Source: Stutzerimonas stutzeri (GTDB lineage: Bacteria; Pseudomonadota; Gammaproteobacteria; Pseudomonadales; Pseudomonadaceae). Taken from it: a stretch of DNA of 64,000 bases. The DNA lies in contig NC_015740.1 in NCBI RefSeq assembly GCF_000219605.1, positions 186,001 to 250,000 of the forward strand, given 5' to 3'. Below the pieces are notes generated by a model that worked only from the letters and a program-made list of their open reading frames with translations, had not been told where the DNA came from and made no database searches. Positions 15,484-24,979 of this stretch are shown here, piece by piece. How positions within the stretch are numbered: the first letter of the stretch is position 1; the number at the start of each line of letters is the position of its first letter. Both the position numbers and the translations under genes were made by a program.

Positions 15484-16473
15484 ATGGCCAGACCCCGCCT
15501 GCTACCGGACAATTTCACCCTCGCGCTGCTCGGCGCTGTGGCCATCGCCACGCTGCTGCCGGCGCGCGGGCAGGGCGTGGTGGTGTTCGAGTGGATCACC
15601 AATCTGGCCATCGGCCTGCTGTTCTTCATGCACGGCGCCAAGCTGTCGGGCAGCGCGATTCTCGCCGGCATGGGGCACTGGCGCCTGCATCTTTTGGTGT
15701 TCAGCTGCACCTTCGTGCTGTTCCCGCTGCTCGGCCTGGCGCTGCGCCCGCTGCTGACGCCGATGATCGGCGCCGAGCTCTACCTGGGCATGCTCTACCT
15801 ATGCGCGCTGCCGGCCACGGTGCAGTCGGCCATCGCCTTCACATCGCTGGCGCGCGGCAATATCCCGGCGGCGGTATGCAGCGCGGCGGCTTCGAGCCTC
15901 ATTGGCATCTTCCTCACGCCGCTGCTGGTGCTGCTGCTGATGGGCGCCCAGGGCGAAGGCGGCTCGACGCTGGATGCCATCGGCAAGATCGTCGTGCAGC
16001 TGCTGTTGCCGTTCATAGCCGGGCAGATCGCGCGGCGCTGGATTGGTGACTGGGTGGCGCGCAACAAGGGCTGGCTGAAGAATGTCGATCAGAGTTCCAT
16101 CCTGCTGGTGGTCTATACCGCCTTTAGCCATGCGGTGGTCGAGGGCATCTGGCAGCAGGTGCCGCTGCCGCAGCTGCTGGGCCTGGTGCTGGCCTGCTGT
16201 CTGCTGCTGGCGCTGGCGTTGCTCAGCACCTGGTTGATCGCCCGCTGGCTGGGCTTCGACCTGGAAGACCGCATCACCATCCTCTTCGCCGGCTCGAAGA
16301 AGAGCCTCGCCACCGGCATCCCCATGGCGCAGGTGCTGTTCGCCGGCGGCGCGCTGGGCACGCTGATCCTGCCGTTGATGCTGTTCCACCAGATCCAGCT
16401 GATGGTCTGCGCGGTACTGGCGCAGCGCTATGCATCGCGACCGGAGACAGCAACGGTCGCAAAAGCCGGCTGA
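15484..16473 (+). CDS. Bile acid:sodium symporter-family transporter (YfeH-like)
   Basis: A 329-residue inner-membrane carrier with about nine to ten hydrophobic helices (NFTLALLGAVAIATLLPA, LLVFSCTFVLFPLLGLAL, AAASSLIGIFLTPLLVLLLM, LGLVLACCLLLALALLS). The family signature helix-break regions (ALPATVQSAIAFTSLARGN; FAGSKKSLATGIPMAQVLF) place it in the SBF-like/YfeH branch of the bile acid:sodium symporters. Substrate cannot be read; organic anions are usual. The ATG at 15484 starts the family N-terminus. Divergent from and probably controlled by the AraC gene. Confidence 0.85.
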   Translation: MARPRLLPDNFTLALLGAVAIATLLPARGQGVVVFEWITNLAIGLLFFMHGAKLSGSAILAGMGHWRLHLLVFSCTFVLFPLLGLALRPLLTPMIGAELYLGMLYLCALPATVQSAIAFTSLARGNIPAAVCSAAASSLIGIFLTPLLVLLLMGAQGEGGSTLDAIGKIVVQLLLPFIAGQIARRWIGDWVARNKGWLKNVDQSSILLVVYTAFSHAVVEGIWQQVPLPQLLGLVLACCLLLALALLSTWLIARWLGFDLEDRITILFAGSKKSLATGIPMAQVLFAGGALGTLILPLMLFHQIQLMVCAVLAQRYASRPETATVAKAG

Positions 16474-16594
16474 ACCCGAAGCCAATCAGTGACAGATTCG
16501 TGACTGGTGGGCAAAGATGATTTGCCTGTCAGGGGCTGGGTGCGGTCCACAGGCGTGGCTAAGCTGCGCGCCATTCTGTTGCTGAGGCGTTCCC

Positions 16595-17185
16595 ATGAAG
16601 AAGATTCTGCTACTCAACGGCGGCAAGGCCTTCGCCCATTCCGCCGGCCAGTACAACGCAACGCTGCACCAGGCAGCCATCGAAACCCTCATGGCGGCCG
16701 GCTTCGAGGTGCGCACCACCGAGATCGATGCCGGTTACGACGTGCAGCAGGAGGTCGAAAAGATCCTCTGGGCCGACGCGCTGATCTATCAGATGCCCGG
16801 CTGGTGGATGGGCGCACCCTGGACGGTGAAGAAATACCTGGACGAGGTGTTCACCGCCGGCCACGGCAGTCTTTACGCCAACGACGGCCGCACCCGCTCC
16901 GACGCCTCGCAGAAGTACGGCAGCGGCGGTCTGCTTCAGGGCAAACGCTACATGATCTCCGCCACCTGGAATGCGCCGCAGCAGGCCTTCGACGACCCCA
17001 GCGATTTCTTCGCCGGCAAGGGCGTGGATTCCGTCTACCTGCCGTTTCACAAGGCCAACGAGTTTCTCGGCATGCAGGGTCTGCCGACCTTCCTGTGTGT
17101 CGACGTGATGAAGCGGCCGCAGGTCGAGGCGGATGTCGAGCGCTATCGCCGGCACCTGGGTGAGGTGTTCGGCTTCAGCGTCTGA
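16595..17185 (+). CDS. mdaB: NAD(P)H:quinone oxidoreductase, MdaB-like
   Basis: A 196-residue flavodoxin-fold reductase: MKKILLLNGGKAFAHSAGQY, then YQMPGWWMGAPWTVKKYLDE (flavin/quinone site) and KYGSGGLLQGKRYMISATWN match MdaB (modulator of drug activity B), which reduces quinones by two electrons using NADPH and protects against redox stress. Length is as expected. The gene has its own space upstream (121 bases) and ends at a terminator shared with the convergent pntB. Confidence 0.88.
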   Translation: MKKILLLNGGKAFAHSAGQYNATLHQAAIETLMAAGFEVRTTEIDAGYDVQQEVEKILWADALIYQMPGWWMGAPWTVKKYLDEVFTAGHGSLYANDGRTRSDASQKYGSGGLLQGKRYMISATWNAPQQAFDDPSDFFAGKGVDSVYLPFHKANEFLGMQGLPTFLCVDVMKRPQVEADVERYRRHLGEVFGFSV

Positions 17186-17201
17186 CCTTCGACAGGCAAA
17201 G

Positions 17202-17236
17202 AAAAACCCCTCGCGGCATGGCCGGGAGGGGTTTTT
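17202..17236. terminator. Bidirectional terminator between mdaB and pntB
   Basis: AAAAACCCCTC (17202-17212) pairs with GAGGGGTTTTT across a GC-rich loop, flanked by A-runs on one side and T-runs on the other. It serves both converging genes. Confidence 0.9.
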
Positions 17237-17254
17237 CGTTTCAGTACGAGGCGA

Positions 17255-18691
17255 TCAGTCCACGGCCTTGACCATGTCCTCGACGACCTTCTTGGCGTCG
17301 CCGAAGACCATCATGGTCTTGTCCATGTAGAACAGCTCGTTGTCCAGGCCGGCGTAGCCGCTGGCCATGGAGCGCTTGTTGACGATGACCGTCTTGGCCT
17401 TGTACGCCTCGAGGATCGGCATGCCGGCGATCGGCGACTTCGGATCGTTCTTGGCCGCCGGGTTGACCACGTCGTTGGCGCCGAGCACCAGCACCACGTC
17501 GGCCTGGCCGAACTCGGAGTTGATGTCCTCCATCTCGAAGACCTGCTCGTAGGGCACCTCGGCTTCGGCCAGCAGCACGTTCATGTGCCCCGGCATGCGG
17601 CCGGCGACCGGGTGGATCGCGTACTTCACGGTCACGCCCATGTGCGTCAGCTTCTCGGCCAGCTCCATCAGCGCATGCTGCGCGCGGGCTACCGCCAGGC
17701 CGTAGCCGGGCACGATGATCACGGTGTCGGCGTTGGTCAGCAGGAAGGCGGCGTCGTCGGCCGAACCGGACTTCACGTTGCGCTCCAGCTGGGCGCCCGC
17801 CGGGCCGCCGGCATCGGCGTCGGCGCCAAAGCCGCCGAGGATCACGTTGAAAAACGAGCGGTTCATCGCCTTGCACATGATGTAGGAGAGGATCGCGCCG
17901 CTCGAGCCTACCAGCGAGCCGGCGATGATCAGCATCGAGTTGTTCAGCGAGAAGCCGATACCGGCAGCCGCCCAGCCCGAGTAGCTGTTGAGCATCGACA
18001 CCACCACCGGCATGTCCGCACCGCCGATGGGGATGATGATCAGCACGCCGATGACGAACGCCAGCGCCACCAGGATGGCAAAGGCGCCGAGGTTGCCGGT
18101 GAAGGTGTAGACCAGGCCCAGGCCGACGATCGCCAGGCCCACGGCCAGGTTGACCATGTGCTGGCCCTTGAACACCACCGGAGCGCCCTGGAACAGGCGG
18201 AACTTGTACTTGCCGGACAGCTTGCCGAAGGCGATCACCGAACCGGAGAAGGTGATGGCACCGATGGCCGCACCGAGGAACAGCTCCAGGCGGTTACCGA
18301 CGGGAATGGCGTAGCCGATCTGCTCGACGATGCCCAACGACTGCGGCTCGACCACCGCGGCAATCGCGATGAATACCGCGGCCAGGCCGATCATGCTGTG
18401 CATGAAGGCAACCAGCTCGGGCATCTTGGTCATCTCGACGCGCTTGGCCATGACGGTGCCGACGCTGCCGCCGATCAGCAGGCCGACGATCACGTAGCCG
18501 ATGCCGGCGGTGGCCAGCTCGCTGCCGAGCTTGAAGATCAGGCCGACCGTGGTGAGCACGGCCAGCCCCATGCCGATCATGCCGAACAGGTTGCCGCGTC
18601 TTGAGGTGGTGGGGTGGGAAAGGCCCTTCAGTGCCTGGATGAAGCACACCGAGGCGACCAGATAGAGCAGGGTGATCAGGTTCATGCTCAT
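17255..18691 (-). CDS. pntB: NAD(P) transhydrogenase beta subunit
   Basis: PntB (478 aa) carries the NADP(H)-binding domain III and part of the proton channel of the membrane transhydrogenase, which uses the proton gradient to make NADPH from NADH. Nine or so membrane helices fill residues ~1-270 (LITLLYLVASVCFIQALKGL, VEMTKMPELVAFMHSMIGLA with the channel His). The C-terminal dIII has TVIIVPGYGLAVARAQHAL, HPVAGRMPGHMNVLLAEA and VLGANDVVNPAAKNDP. Last gene of the three-gene pnt operon, three bases after pntAB. An ATG six bases downstream (18685) could also serve as start. Confidence 0.97.
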   Translation of the reverse strand: MSMNLITLLYLVASVCFIQALKGLSHPTTSRRGNLFGMIGMGLAVLTTVGLIFKLGSELATAGIGYVIVGLLIGGSVGTVMAKRVEMTKMPELVAFMHSMIGLAAVFIAIAAVVEPQSLGIVEQIGYAIPVGNRLELFLGAAIGAITFSGSVIAFGKLSGKYKFRLFQGAPVVFKGQHMVNLAVGLAIVGLGLVYTFTGNLGAFAILVALAFVIGVLIIIPIGGADMPVVVSMLNSYSGWAAAGIGFSLNNSMLIIAGSLVGSSGAILSYIMCKAMNRSFFNVILGGFGADADAGGPAGAQLERNVKSGSADDAAFLLTNADTVIIVPGYGLAVARAQHALMELAEKLTHMGVTVKYAIHPVAGRMPGHMNVLLAEAEVPYEQVFEMEDINSEFGQADVVLVLGANDVVNPAAKNDPKSPIAGMPILEAYKAKTVIVNKRSMASGYAGLDNELFYMDKTMMVFGDAKKVVEDMVKAVD

Positions 18692-18694
18692 GGC

Positions 18695-19012
18695 TTACTT
18701 GCCCTCCGCCTTGGCCGCGCTGCGGTCCTTCTTCTTGAACATTTCCAGCATGCGACGGGTGACCAGGAAGCCCCCGAACACGTTGACCGCGGCCAGCGCC
18801 ACGGCGAGCGTGCCCATGGCCTTGCCCAGCGGGGTAACGGTGAGCGCGGCGGCCAGCATGGCGCCGACGATGACGATTGCCGAGATCGCATTGGTGACCG
18901 CCATCAGCGGCGTGTGCAGGGCCGGGGTGACGTTCCAGACCACGTGGTAACCGACGTAGATCGCCAGCACGAAGATGATCAGGTTGTAGATGCCGTCCGA
19001 AATCAGATCCAT
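18695..19012 (-). CDS. pntAB: NAD(P) transhydrogenase subunit alpha part 2 (membrane part)
   Basis: A 105-residue protein with three membrane helices ([58 protein letters not shown]). It is the membrane portion of the alpha subunit, encoded as a separate gene as in Rhodospirillum and many pseudomonads. AAGGGAG before the ATG sets the start. It lies between pntAA and pntB. Confidence 0.96.
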   Translation of the reverse strand: MDLISDGIYNLIIFVLAIYVGYHVVWNVTPALHTPLMAVTNAISAIVIVGAMLAAALTVTPLGKAMGTLAVALAAVNVFGGFLVTRRMLEMFKKKDRSAAKAEGK

Positions 19013-19025
19013 GTTCGCGTCTCCC

Positions 19026-20147
19026 TTAACCGTTGGTCCGCACGACCTGGCCGTCGCGGCACATCAGGCACGCGGCGACGATGTCGTCTTCGAGGTTGAG
19101 CTGGAACTGGCCGTCCTTGTCGATGACCAGCTTGAGGAAATCCAGCAGGTTGCGGGCGTACAGCGCCGAGGCGTCGGCCGGCACCAGCGTCGCCAGGTTG
19201 GCGTGGCCGACGATGGTCACGCCGTGGCGCACCACCACCTGATCGATCTCGGTCAGTGGGCAGTTACCGCCATGCCCGGCCGCCAGGTCGACGATCACCG
19301 AGCCGGGCTTCATCTGCTCGACGGTGGCTTCCTGCAGCAGTGTCGGCGCCTTGCGGCCCGGGATCAGCGCGGTGGTGATGACGATGTCCGACTGCAGCGC
19401 GCGCTCGTGCACCGCCTGCGCCTGACGCGCCATCCACGAGGCCGGCATCGGCCGCGCATAGCCACCGACGCCTTCGGCGCATTCGCGCTCCTCGTCGGTC
19501 TCCAGCGGCACGTCGACGAACTTGGCGCCGAGCGACTCGATCTGCTCCTTCACTGCCGGGCGCACGTCCGAAGCCTCGACCACCGCACCCAGGCGCTTGG
19601 CCGTGGCGATGGCCTGCAGCCCGGCGACGCCGGCGCCGAGGATCAGCACGCGCGCGGCCTTCACCGTACCGGCGGCGGTCATCAGCATTGGCATGAAGCG
19701 CGGGTAGTGATGAGCACCGACCAGCACCGCCTTGTAGCCGGCGATGTTGGCCTGCGACGAGAGCACGTCCAGGCTCTGTGCACGGGACGTACGCGGCGCG
19801 GCTTCCAGGGCGAAGGCGGTGATACCGCGGGCTGCCATGTGCGCGATGCAGTCATTGTCGAACGGGTTGAGCATGCCCAGCAGCACGCTGCCGGACTGCA
19901 TCTGCGCCAGTTCGGCCTCGTCCGGCGCATTGACCTTCAGCACCAGCTCGGCGGCAAGTGCCGCGGCCGCATCGCCGATGGTCGCGCCGACCGCTTCATA
20001 GGCGCTGTCCGGCACGCTGGAAAGCAACCCGGCGCCGCTTTGCAGCGTCACCCGGTGCCCTTGGCCGATCAGTTTCTTGACGGTTTCCGGGGTCGCGGCG
20101 ACGCGCGTCTCCCCGGAGTGGGTTTCGAGAGGAACACCGATGTGCAT
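19026..20147 (-). CDS. pntAA: NAD(P) transhydrogenase subunit alpha part 1 (NAD-binding)
   Basis: PntAA (373 aa) is the soluble NAD(H)-binding domain I, docked on the cytoplasmic face. It opens [20 protein letters not shown] and has the Rossmann motif [39 protein letters not shown] and the mobile-loop area near [25 protein letters not shown] lies upstream of the ATG at 20147. It heads the pnt operon; the upstream gap carries a PsrA-like site. Confidence 0.97.
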   Translation of the reverse strand: MHIGVPLETHSGETRVAATPETVKKLIGQGHRVTLQSGAGLLSSVPDSAYEAVGATIGDAAAALAAELVLKVNAPDEAELAQMQSGSVLLGMLNPFDNDCIAHMAARGITAFALEAAPRTSRAQSLDVLSSQANIAGYKAVLVGAHHYPRFMPMLMTAAGTVKAARVLILGAGVAGLQAIATAKRLGAVVEASDVRPAVKEQIESLGAKFVDVPLETDEERECAEGVGGYARPMPASWMARQAQAVHERALQSDIVITTALIPGRKAPTLLQEATVEQMKPGSVIVDLAAGHGGNCPLTEIDQVVVRHGVTIVGHANLATLVPADASALYARNLLDFLKLVIDKDGQFQLNLEDDIVAACLMCRDGQVVRTNG

Positions 20148-20313
20148 TGTTGTTGTTCTCCTGCGTGATCATGACCGGTGCTGCGGCGGACCGCGCACCG
20201 ACGTGCTTTTCACCCGCCCGCTGCTCTGGCGGACGGGGTTGGAACGGATGGAGCAGGCCGGACGGCCCGAAAACGAACTGCCCGGCGCGGCATTCTGCAA
20301 GCCCTGAAAAAAT

Positions 20314-20327
20314 CAAACAACTGTTTC
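20314..20327. promoter_or_regulatory. PsrA-like operator upstream of pntAA
   Basis: CAAAC-AACT-GTTTC fits the published PsrA motif (G/C)AAAC-N2-4-GTTT(G/C). A looser related element, CAAAC...TTTG, follows at about 20331-20346. PsrA is a TetR-type, long-chain-acyl-CoA-responsive regulator of pseudomonads. It lies 167 bases upstream of the pntAA start, in AT-rich promoter-like sequence. Motif match only. Confidence 0.35.
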
Positions 20328-20580
20328 AATCAAACGATTGTATTTGACGCATCGGTCGCAGGATGACTGCCTGTTTTCCGCGCTTCGCTGCAGATTGCGT
20401 CCTGTTTGGCTCTGCGCAGCCTAGGCCAGCCTCTGTCAGGCAGACGAAGCGGCCGCATCATGAATGACGCGCCATTGACGTGGTATTCGTCAGCGGTGCC
20501 AAGCGTCTCCGACCTTGGTGTCGGGTTAAGTCGATATCAGGAAAAACGCACGCACGTTGAAATGTCATCCAATCCTTGTA

Positions 20581-20601
20581 GTCCAACTAGGCTGGTTGGA
20601 C
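20581..20601. promoter_or_regulatory. Inverted repeat upstream of gspE
   Basis: GTCCAAC (20581-20587) and GTTGGAC (20595-20601) are perfect inverted repeats separated by seven bases, followed by a looser CCGATTGGA. It may be an operator or a leader hairpin of the gsp operon. No known regulator motif is recognised. Confidence 0.3.
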
Positions 20602-20664
20602 CCGATTGGAGTGTTTCGAGCGCGGCGACGTCGGGTCGTTGCGTATCGCCGGTGGAGCTGCACG

Positions 20665-22179
20665 ATGCCCGAACTCGATGTAAACGACGTGACCACGCTG
20701 CTCGAGCAGCCCGCGCAACGCCGCCTGCCGTTCGCCTTTGCCCGCCGCCACGGCGTGATCCTGCTGGAGCGCGGCGGCGAGCTGCGTCTGGGCCTGCGTG
20801 AAGGTGCCGCGCTGACCGCGGTACAGGAGGCGCAGCGGGTGGTCGGTATGCGCTTGCCGATGCAATGGCTGGCCCAGGCGGATTTCGATCAGGCGCTCGG
20901 CGCGGCCTACCAGCACGATTCATCGGCGGCGATGCTGATGGTCGAGGGGCTGGGCAACGACCTCGACCTGGCCAGCCTGGCCGATCAGATCCAGGAAACC
21001 GAGGACCTGCTGGAGCAGGAGGACGACGCGCCGATCATCCGCCTGATCAACGCGATCCTCGGCGAGGCGATTGCCGAGAACGCCTCGGATATCCACATCG
21101 AAACCTTCGAGAAGCGCTTGGTGATCCGCTTCCGCGTCGACGGCATCCTCCGCGAAGTGGTGCAGCCCAAGCGCGAGCTGGCGGCGCTGCTGGTCTCGCG
21201 GATCAAGGTCATGGCCAAGCTGGACATCGCCGAGAAGCGCATCCCGCAGGACGGGCGTATCTCGCTGCGGGTCGGCGGTCGCGAGGTGGACATACGCGTT
21301 TCCACGCTGCCCTCGGCCAACGGCGAGCGGGTGGTGCTGCGCCTGCTGGACAAGCAGGCCGGACGTCTGACCCTGCGCCACCTGGGGATGAACGAGCAGG
21401 ACCGCCGCCAGCTGGAGCAAGCGGTGAAGAAGCCCCACGGCATCATCCTGGTCACCGGCCCCACCGGTTCGGGCAAGACCACCACGCTCTATGCCGCGCT
21501 GACGACCCTCAACGACCGTACGCGCAACATCCTCACCGTCGAAGACCCCATCGAATACCACCTCGAAGGCATCGGCCAGACCCAGGTCAACACCAAGGTC
21601 GACATGACCTTCGCCCGCGGTCTGCGCGCCATCCTGCGTCAGGACCCGGACGTGGTGATGGTCGGCGAGATCCGCGACCAGGAAACCGCCGACATGGCCG
21701 TGCAGGCCTCGCTCACCGGTCACCTGGTGCTCTCCACGCTGCACACCAACAGCGCCATTGGCGCCGTCACGCGCCTGGTGGACATGGGCGTCGAGCCGTT
21801 TCTGATCTCCTCGTCGCTGCTCGGCGTGCTGGCCCAGCGCCTCGTGCGGGTGCTGTGTAATGACTGCAAACGCGCCTACAACGCCGATGCCGCCGAGTGC
21901 GAGCTGCTCGGCGTCAGTCCGGCCGAGGCGCCGACGCTGTACCACGCCGAAGGCTGCGAGCAATGCCGTGGCCTCGGCTACCGCGGGCGTACCGGCATCT
22001 ATGAGCTGGTGCTGTTCGACGACACCCTGCGCACCATGGTGCACACCCGCGCCAGCGAGCAGGACATGCTGCGCCATGCCCGTGAGCTGGGCCCGAGCAT
22101 CCGCGAGGACGGGCTGCGCAAGGTGCGCGAGGGGGTGACCACCATCGAGGAAGTGCTGAGGGTGACGCGTGAGGAGTGA
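20665..22179 (+). CDS. gspE: Type II secretion ATPase GspE
   Basis: GspE (504 aa) is the hexameric cytoplasmic ATPase that powers pseudopilus assembly, docking on GspL and GspF. It has an N-terminal docking domain, the conserved [21 protein letters not shown], Walker A GPTGSGKT (lysine 271), Asp box [11 protein letters not shown], Walker [15 protein letters not shown], a His box [13 protein letters not shown], and a zinc tetracysteine C398-x2-C401 ... C431-x2-C434. The ATG at 20665 follows GGAG and gives the normal family length; an in-frame ATG at 20557 gives an atypical extension. First gene of a nine-gene operon. Confidence 0.95.
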   Translation: MPELDVNDVTTLLEQPAQRRLPFAFARRHGVILLERGGELRLGLREGAALTAVQEAQRVVGMRLPMQWLAQADFDQALGAAYQHDSSAAMLMVEGLGNDLDLASLADQIQETEDLLEQEDDAPIIRLINAILGEAIAENASDIHIETFEKRLVIRFRVDGILREVVQPKRELAALLVSRIKVMAKLDIAEKRIPQDGRISLRVGGREVDIRVSTLPSANGERVVLRLLDKQAGRLTLRHLGMNEQDRRQLEQAVKKPHGIILVTGPTGSGKTTTLYAALTTLNDRTRNILTVEDPIEYHLEGIGQTQVNTKVDMTFARGLRAILRQDPDVVMVGEIRDQETADMAVQASLTGHLVLSTLHTNSAIGAVTRLVDMGVEPFLISSSLLGVLAQRLVRVLCNDCKRAYNADAAECELLGVSPAEAPTLYHAEGCEQCRGLGYRGRTGIYELVLFDDTLRTMVHTRASEQDMLRHARELGPSIREDGLRKVREGVTTIEEVLRVTREE

Positions 22180-22329
22180 GGGGATGAGGTTGATTCCGAC
22201 GCGCCTGCAGAGGCATCCGCAGCCTGACCGACGTCGCATGGTGGCGCCATTCGCGGCCGCTCCCTCGGCTGTGCGGTATCTGTGTAGAGGCGCTCTCGAC
22301 CGCGGATCGCCGCTGTTGGAGACCGCCTG

Positions 22330-23544
22330 ATGGCTGCCTTCGAATACCTCGCCCTCGACCCCCGTGGCCGTGAGCAGAAGGGCCTGATCGAGGCCGACAG
22401 CCCGCGTCAGGCGCGGCAGTTGCTGCGCGAGAAGCAGTGGGCGCCGCTGGAGGTGAAGCAGGCCAAGTCCAAGGAAGACGTCAGCCGTGGCGGCTTCAGT
22501 TTCGGCCGCGGCCTGTCGGCGCGTGATCTGGCATTGGTCACCCGGCAGCTGGCGACGCTGGTGCAGGCCGCGCTGCCCATCGAGGAAGCCCTGCGCGCGG
22601 CGGCCGCGCAGTCCACCTCGGCGAAGATCAAGTCGATGCTGCTGGCGGTGCGCGCGCGGGTGATGGAAGGCCACAGCCTGGCCGCGGCACTGCGCGAATA
22701 TCCGTCGGCCTTTCCCGAGCTTTACCGCGCCACCGTGGCGGCCGGGGAGCACGCCGGCCATCTCGGGCTGGTGCTCGACCAGCTGGCCGACTACACCGAC
22801 CAGCGTCAGCAATCGCGGCAGAAGATCCAGCTGGCGCTGCTCTATCCGGTGATCCTGATGGTCGCCTCGCTGGCCATCGTCGTGCTGCTGCTCGGCTACG
22901 TGGTGCCGGACGTGGTCAAGGTATTCGTCAACACCGGGCAGGAACTGCCGGCGCTGACCCGCGGGCTGATCGCCACCAGCGACGTGGTGAAGAACTGGGG
23001 CTGGCTGATCGTGCTCGGCCTTGTCGGCGCGTTCCTGGCCATGCGTGCGGCCCTGCGCGACCCGGCGCTGCGCCTGCGCTGGCATGCGTTCATCCTGCGG
23101 ATACCGCTGATCGGTCGGCTGAGCCGGGCGACCAATACCGCGCGCTTCGCCTCCACCCTGGCGATCCTGACGCGCAGCGGCGTGCCGCTGGTGGAAGCGC
23201 TGTCCATCGCCGCTGCGGTGATCGCCAACCTGCGCATCCGCGAGCGGGTGGTCGAGGCGGCGCAGAAGGTGCGTGAAGGCAGCAGCCTGACCCGTGCGCT
23301 GGATGCCACCGGGGAATTCCCGCCGATGATGCTGCACATGATCGCCAGCGGGGAGAAATCCGGTGAACTGGATCAGATGCTGGCGCGAACCGCGCGCAAT
23401 CAGGAGAACGACCTGGCCGCCCAGGTGTCTCTGCTGGTCGGCCTGTTCGAGCCGTTCATGCTGGTGTTCATGGGGGCGGTGGTGCTGGTCATCGTGCTGG
23501 CCATCCTGATGCCGATCCTCTCTCTCAACCAACTGGTGGGTTAA
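22330..23544 (+). CDS. gspF: Type II secretion inner-membrane platform protein GspF
   Basis: GspF (404 aa) is the polytopic core of the inner-membrane platform. It shows [19 protein letters not shown] at the start, the conserved [20 protein letters not shown], three membrane segments ([56 protein letters not shown]) and the internal repeat with [19 protein letters not shown]. The 150-base gap after gspE holds no gene and is longer than the other gaps in the operon. Confidence 0.95.
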   Translation: MAAFEYLALDPRGREQKGLIEADSPRQARQLLREKQWAPLEVKQAKSKEDVSRGGFSFGRGLSARDLALVTRQLATLVQAALPIEEALRAAAAQSTSAKIKSMLLAVRARVMEGHSLAAALREYPSAFPELYRATVAAGEHAGHLGLVLDQLADYTDQRQQSRQKIQLALLYPVILMVASLAIVVLLLGYVVPDVVKVFVNTGQELPALTRGLIATSDVVKNWGWLIVLGLVGAFLAMRAALRDPALRLRWHAFILRIPLIGRLSRATNTARFASTLAILTRSGVPLVEALSIAAAVIANLRIRERVVEAAQKVREGSSLTRALDATGEFPPMMLHMIASGEKSGELDQMLARTARNQENDLAAQVSLLVGLFEPFMLVFMGAVVLVIVLAILMPILSLNQLVG

Positions 23545-23549
23545 CGACC

Positions 23550-23990
23550 ATGACAACAAGACTGCAGCGCCGCACCCAGGGCGGTTTCACCCTTATCGAG
23601 ATCATGGTGGTGGTGGTCATCCTCGGCATCCTCGCCGCGCTGGTGGTGCCGCAGGTGATGAGCCGGCCGGACCAGGCCAAGGTCACCGTGGCCAAGGGCG
23701 ACATCAAGGCCATCGCCGCCGCGCTGGACATGTACAAGCTGGACAATTTCGCCTACCCGAGCACCCAGCAGGGGCTGGATGCATTGGTGAAGAAGCCTTC
23801 AGGCAACCCGCAGCCGAAGAACTGGAACCGCGACGGTTACCTCAAGCGTCTGCCGAAGGACCCATGGGGCAACGACTACCAGTACCTGTCGCCGGGCACC
23901 CAGGGCCAGTTCGACCTGTATTCCTTCGGTGCCGACGGCAAGCCCGGCGGCAGCGATCTCAACGCCGATATCGGGAACTGGGACCTGTAA
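23550..23990 (+). CDS. gspG: Major pseudopilin GspG
   Basis: GspG (146 aa) is the main subunit of the pseudopilus that pushes substrates through the secretin. A prepilin peptidase site [20 protein letters not shown] with Glu at +5 is followed by the conserved [34 protein letters not shown], and a calcium-loop region near [19 protein letters not shown]. Five bases after gspF. Confidence 0.97.
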   Translation: MTTRLQRRTQGGFTLIEIMVVVVILGILAALVVPQVMSRPDQAKVTVAKGDIKAIAAALDMYKLDNFAYPSTQQGLDALVKKPSGNPQPKNWNRDGYLKRLPKDPWGNDYQYLSPGTQGQFDLYSFGADGKPGGSDLNADIGNWDL

Positions 23991-23993
23991 CCG

Positions 23994-24563
23994 ATGCGGC
24001 AGCGCGCCCGCGCCTTCACGCTGATCGAGCTGCTGGTGGTGATCGTCCTGCTGGGCATTCTGGTCAGCGTGGCGGTGCTCAGCGTCGGTGGCTCCAGTAC
24101 CTCGCGCGAACTGCGTGACGAGGCGCGGCGGCTGGCGGCGCTGATCGGCGTGATGAGCGACGAGGCGGTGCTCGACAGCCGCGAGTACGGTCTGCTGATC
24201 AACAGCGAGGGGTATCGCGTGCTGCGCTATGACGAGACGGCCATGCGCTGGTTGGAGGTCGAGCGGCGCAAGACGCACAAGGTGCCGGCGTGGATGCGTC
24301 TGGATCTGGAACTGGACGGCACGCCGCTTGAACTGGTGGCGCCGACCCGGCGTGAGGACGACCGTGCAGGGCTGTCGCGCGAGGGCGAGCGGACTGAACG
24401 GCGCGCACCGCAACTGGAGCCTCAGTTGCTGATACTGTCCAGCGGCGAGCTGTCGCCGTTCAGTCTGCGCCTGTCCGAGCGCAAGTCGGGCGGCGACGCC
24501 TGGCTGATCGCCAGCGACGGCTTCCGCCTGCCCGAGGCCGAGCCGCTCGGAGACAGGCGATGA
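23994..24563 (+). CDS. gspH: Minor pseudopilin GspH
   Basis: A 189-residue minor pseudopilin with prepilin motif RA/FTLIELLVVIVLLGILVS (Ala rather than Gly at -1), then a typical ELRDEARRLAALIGVMSDEA helix and SREYGLLINSEGYRVLRYD. It belongs to the pseudopilus tip or shaft. The Ala at -1 is unusual, because prepilin peptidases prefer Gly, though Ala is tolerated. It overlaps gspI by four bases. Confidence 0.92.
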   Translation: MRQRARAFTLIELLVVIVLLGILVSVAVLSVGGSSTSRELRDEARRLAALIGVMSDEAVLDSREYGLLINSEGYRVLRYDETAMRWLEVERRKTHKVPAWMRLDLELDGTPLELVAPTRREDDRAGLSREGERTERRAPQLEPQLLILSSGELSPFSLRLSERKSGGDAWLIASDGFRLPEAEPLGDRR

Positions 24564-24979
24564 GAGCATCTCTGGCCAGGGCCGGCCGCGGTTTCACCCT
24601 GCTCGAAGTGCTGGTGGCGCTGGCAATCTTTGCCAGCGTTTCGGCGGTGGTGCTCACCGCCGCCGGGCGCAGCCTGAGCAATGCCGGACGCCTGGAAGAA
24701 CTGACCCTGGCCGGCTGGATCGCCGACAACCGCATCAGCGAACTGCAGTTGCAACAGGTTCCGCCTGCCATCGGCCGCGAGACACGGGAACTGGAGTTCG
24801 GCGGCCGCCAGTGGCAGACCCTCAGCGAAGTCGAGGCCAGCGCCGACCCGGGCCTGCTGCGCGTCACCGTCTGGGTCGCGCTGCAGACACCACGCGCTCG
24901 CAGCGGCTCGCTGGCCGAGCGCGCGGTCACCAGCCTGACCGGCTTCATCGGCGTCGAGCCGGGAGCCGCGTCCCGATGA
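24560..24979 (+). CDS. gspI: Minor pseudopilin GspI
   Basis: A 139-residue minor pseudopilin: cleavage site RG/FTLLEVLVALAIFASVSA with Glu+5, then LSNAGRLEELTLAGWIADNR, the GspI hallmark. GspI nucleates the tip complex with GspJ and GspK. It overlaps gspH and gspJ by four bases each, so translation is coupled. Confidence 0.95.
   Translation: MRASLARAGRGFTLLEVLVALAIFASVSAVVLTAAGRSLSNAGRLEELTLAGWIADNRISELQLQQVPPAIGRETRELEFGGRQWQTLSEVEASADPGLLRVTVWVALQTPRARSGSLAERAVTSLTGFIGVEPGAASR

Larger units (their letters stand above)
20148..20664. other. Divergent pntAA/gspE intergenic region (517 bases)
   Basis: No convincing gene is seen; the open frames here lack ribosome sites and family resemblance. 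It contains the PsrA-like site, an AT-rich patch at 20308-20352 suited to a pntAA promoter, and a perfect 7-base inverted repeat GTCCAAC-N7-GTTGGAC at 20581-20601, 64 bases before gspE. In the classical Xcp arrangement gspC and gspD are divergent from gspE; here pntAA occupies that place. Confidence 0.5.

Noticed and set aside
20406..20801. 131-codon frame upstream of gspE
   Set aside because: Runs into gspE in another frame; no ribosome site or family resemblance.
20920..23559. Very long open frame (879 codons) opposite gspE and gspF
   Set aside because: High-GC coding sequence often leaves an open antisense frame. The translation is low-complexity (His/Arg/Gln-rich) with no domain, and gspE and gspF are clearly real on the other strand.
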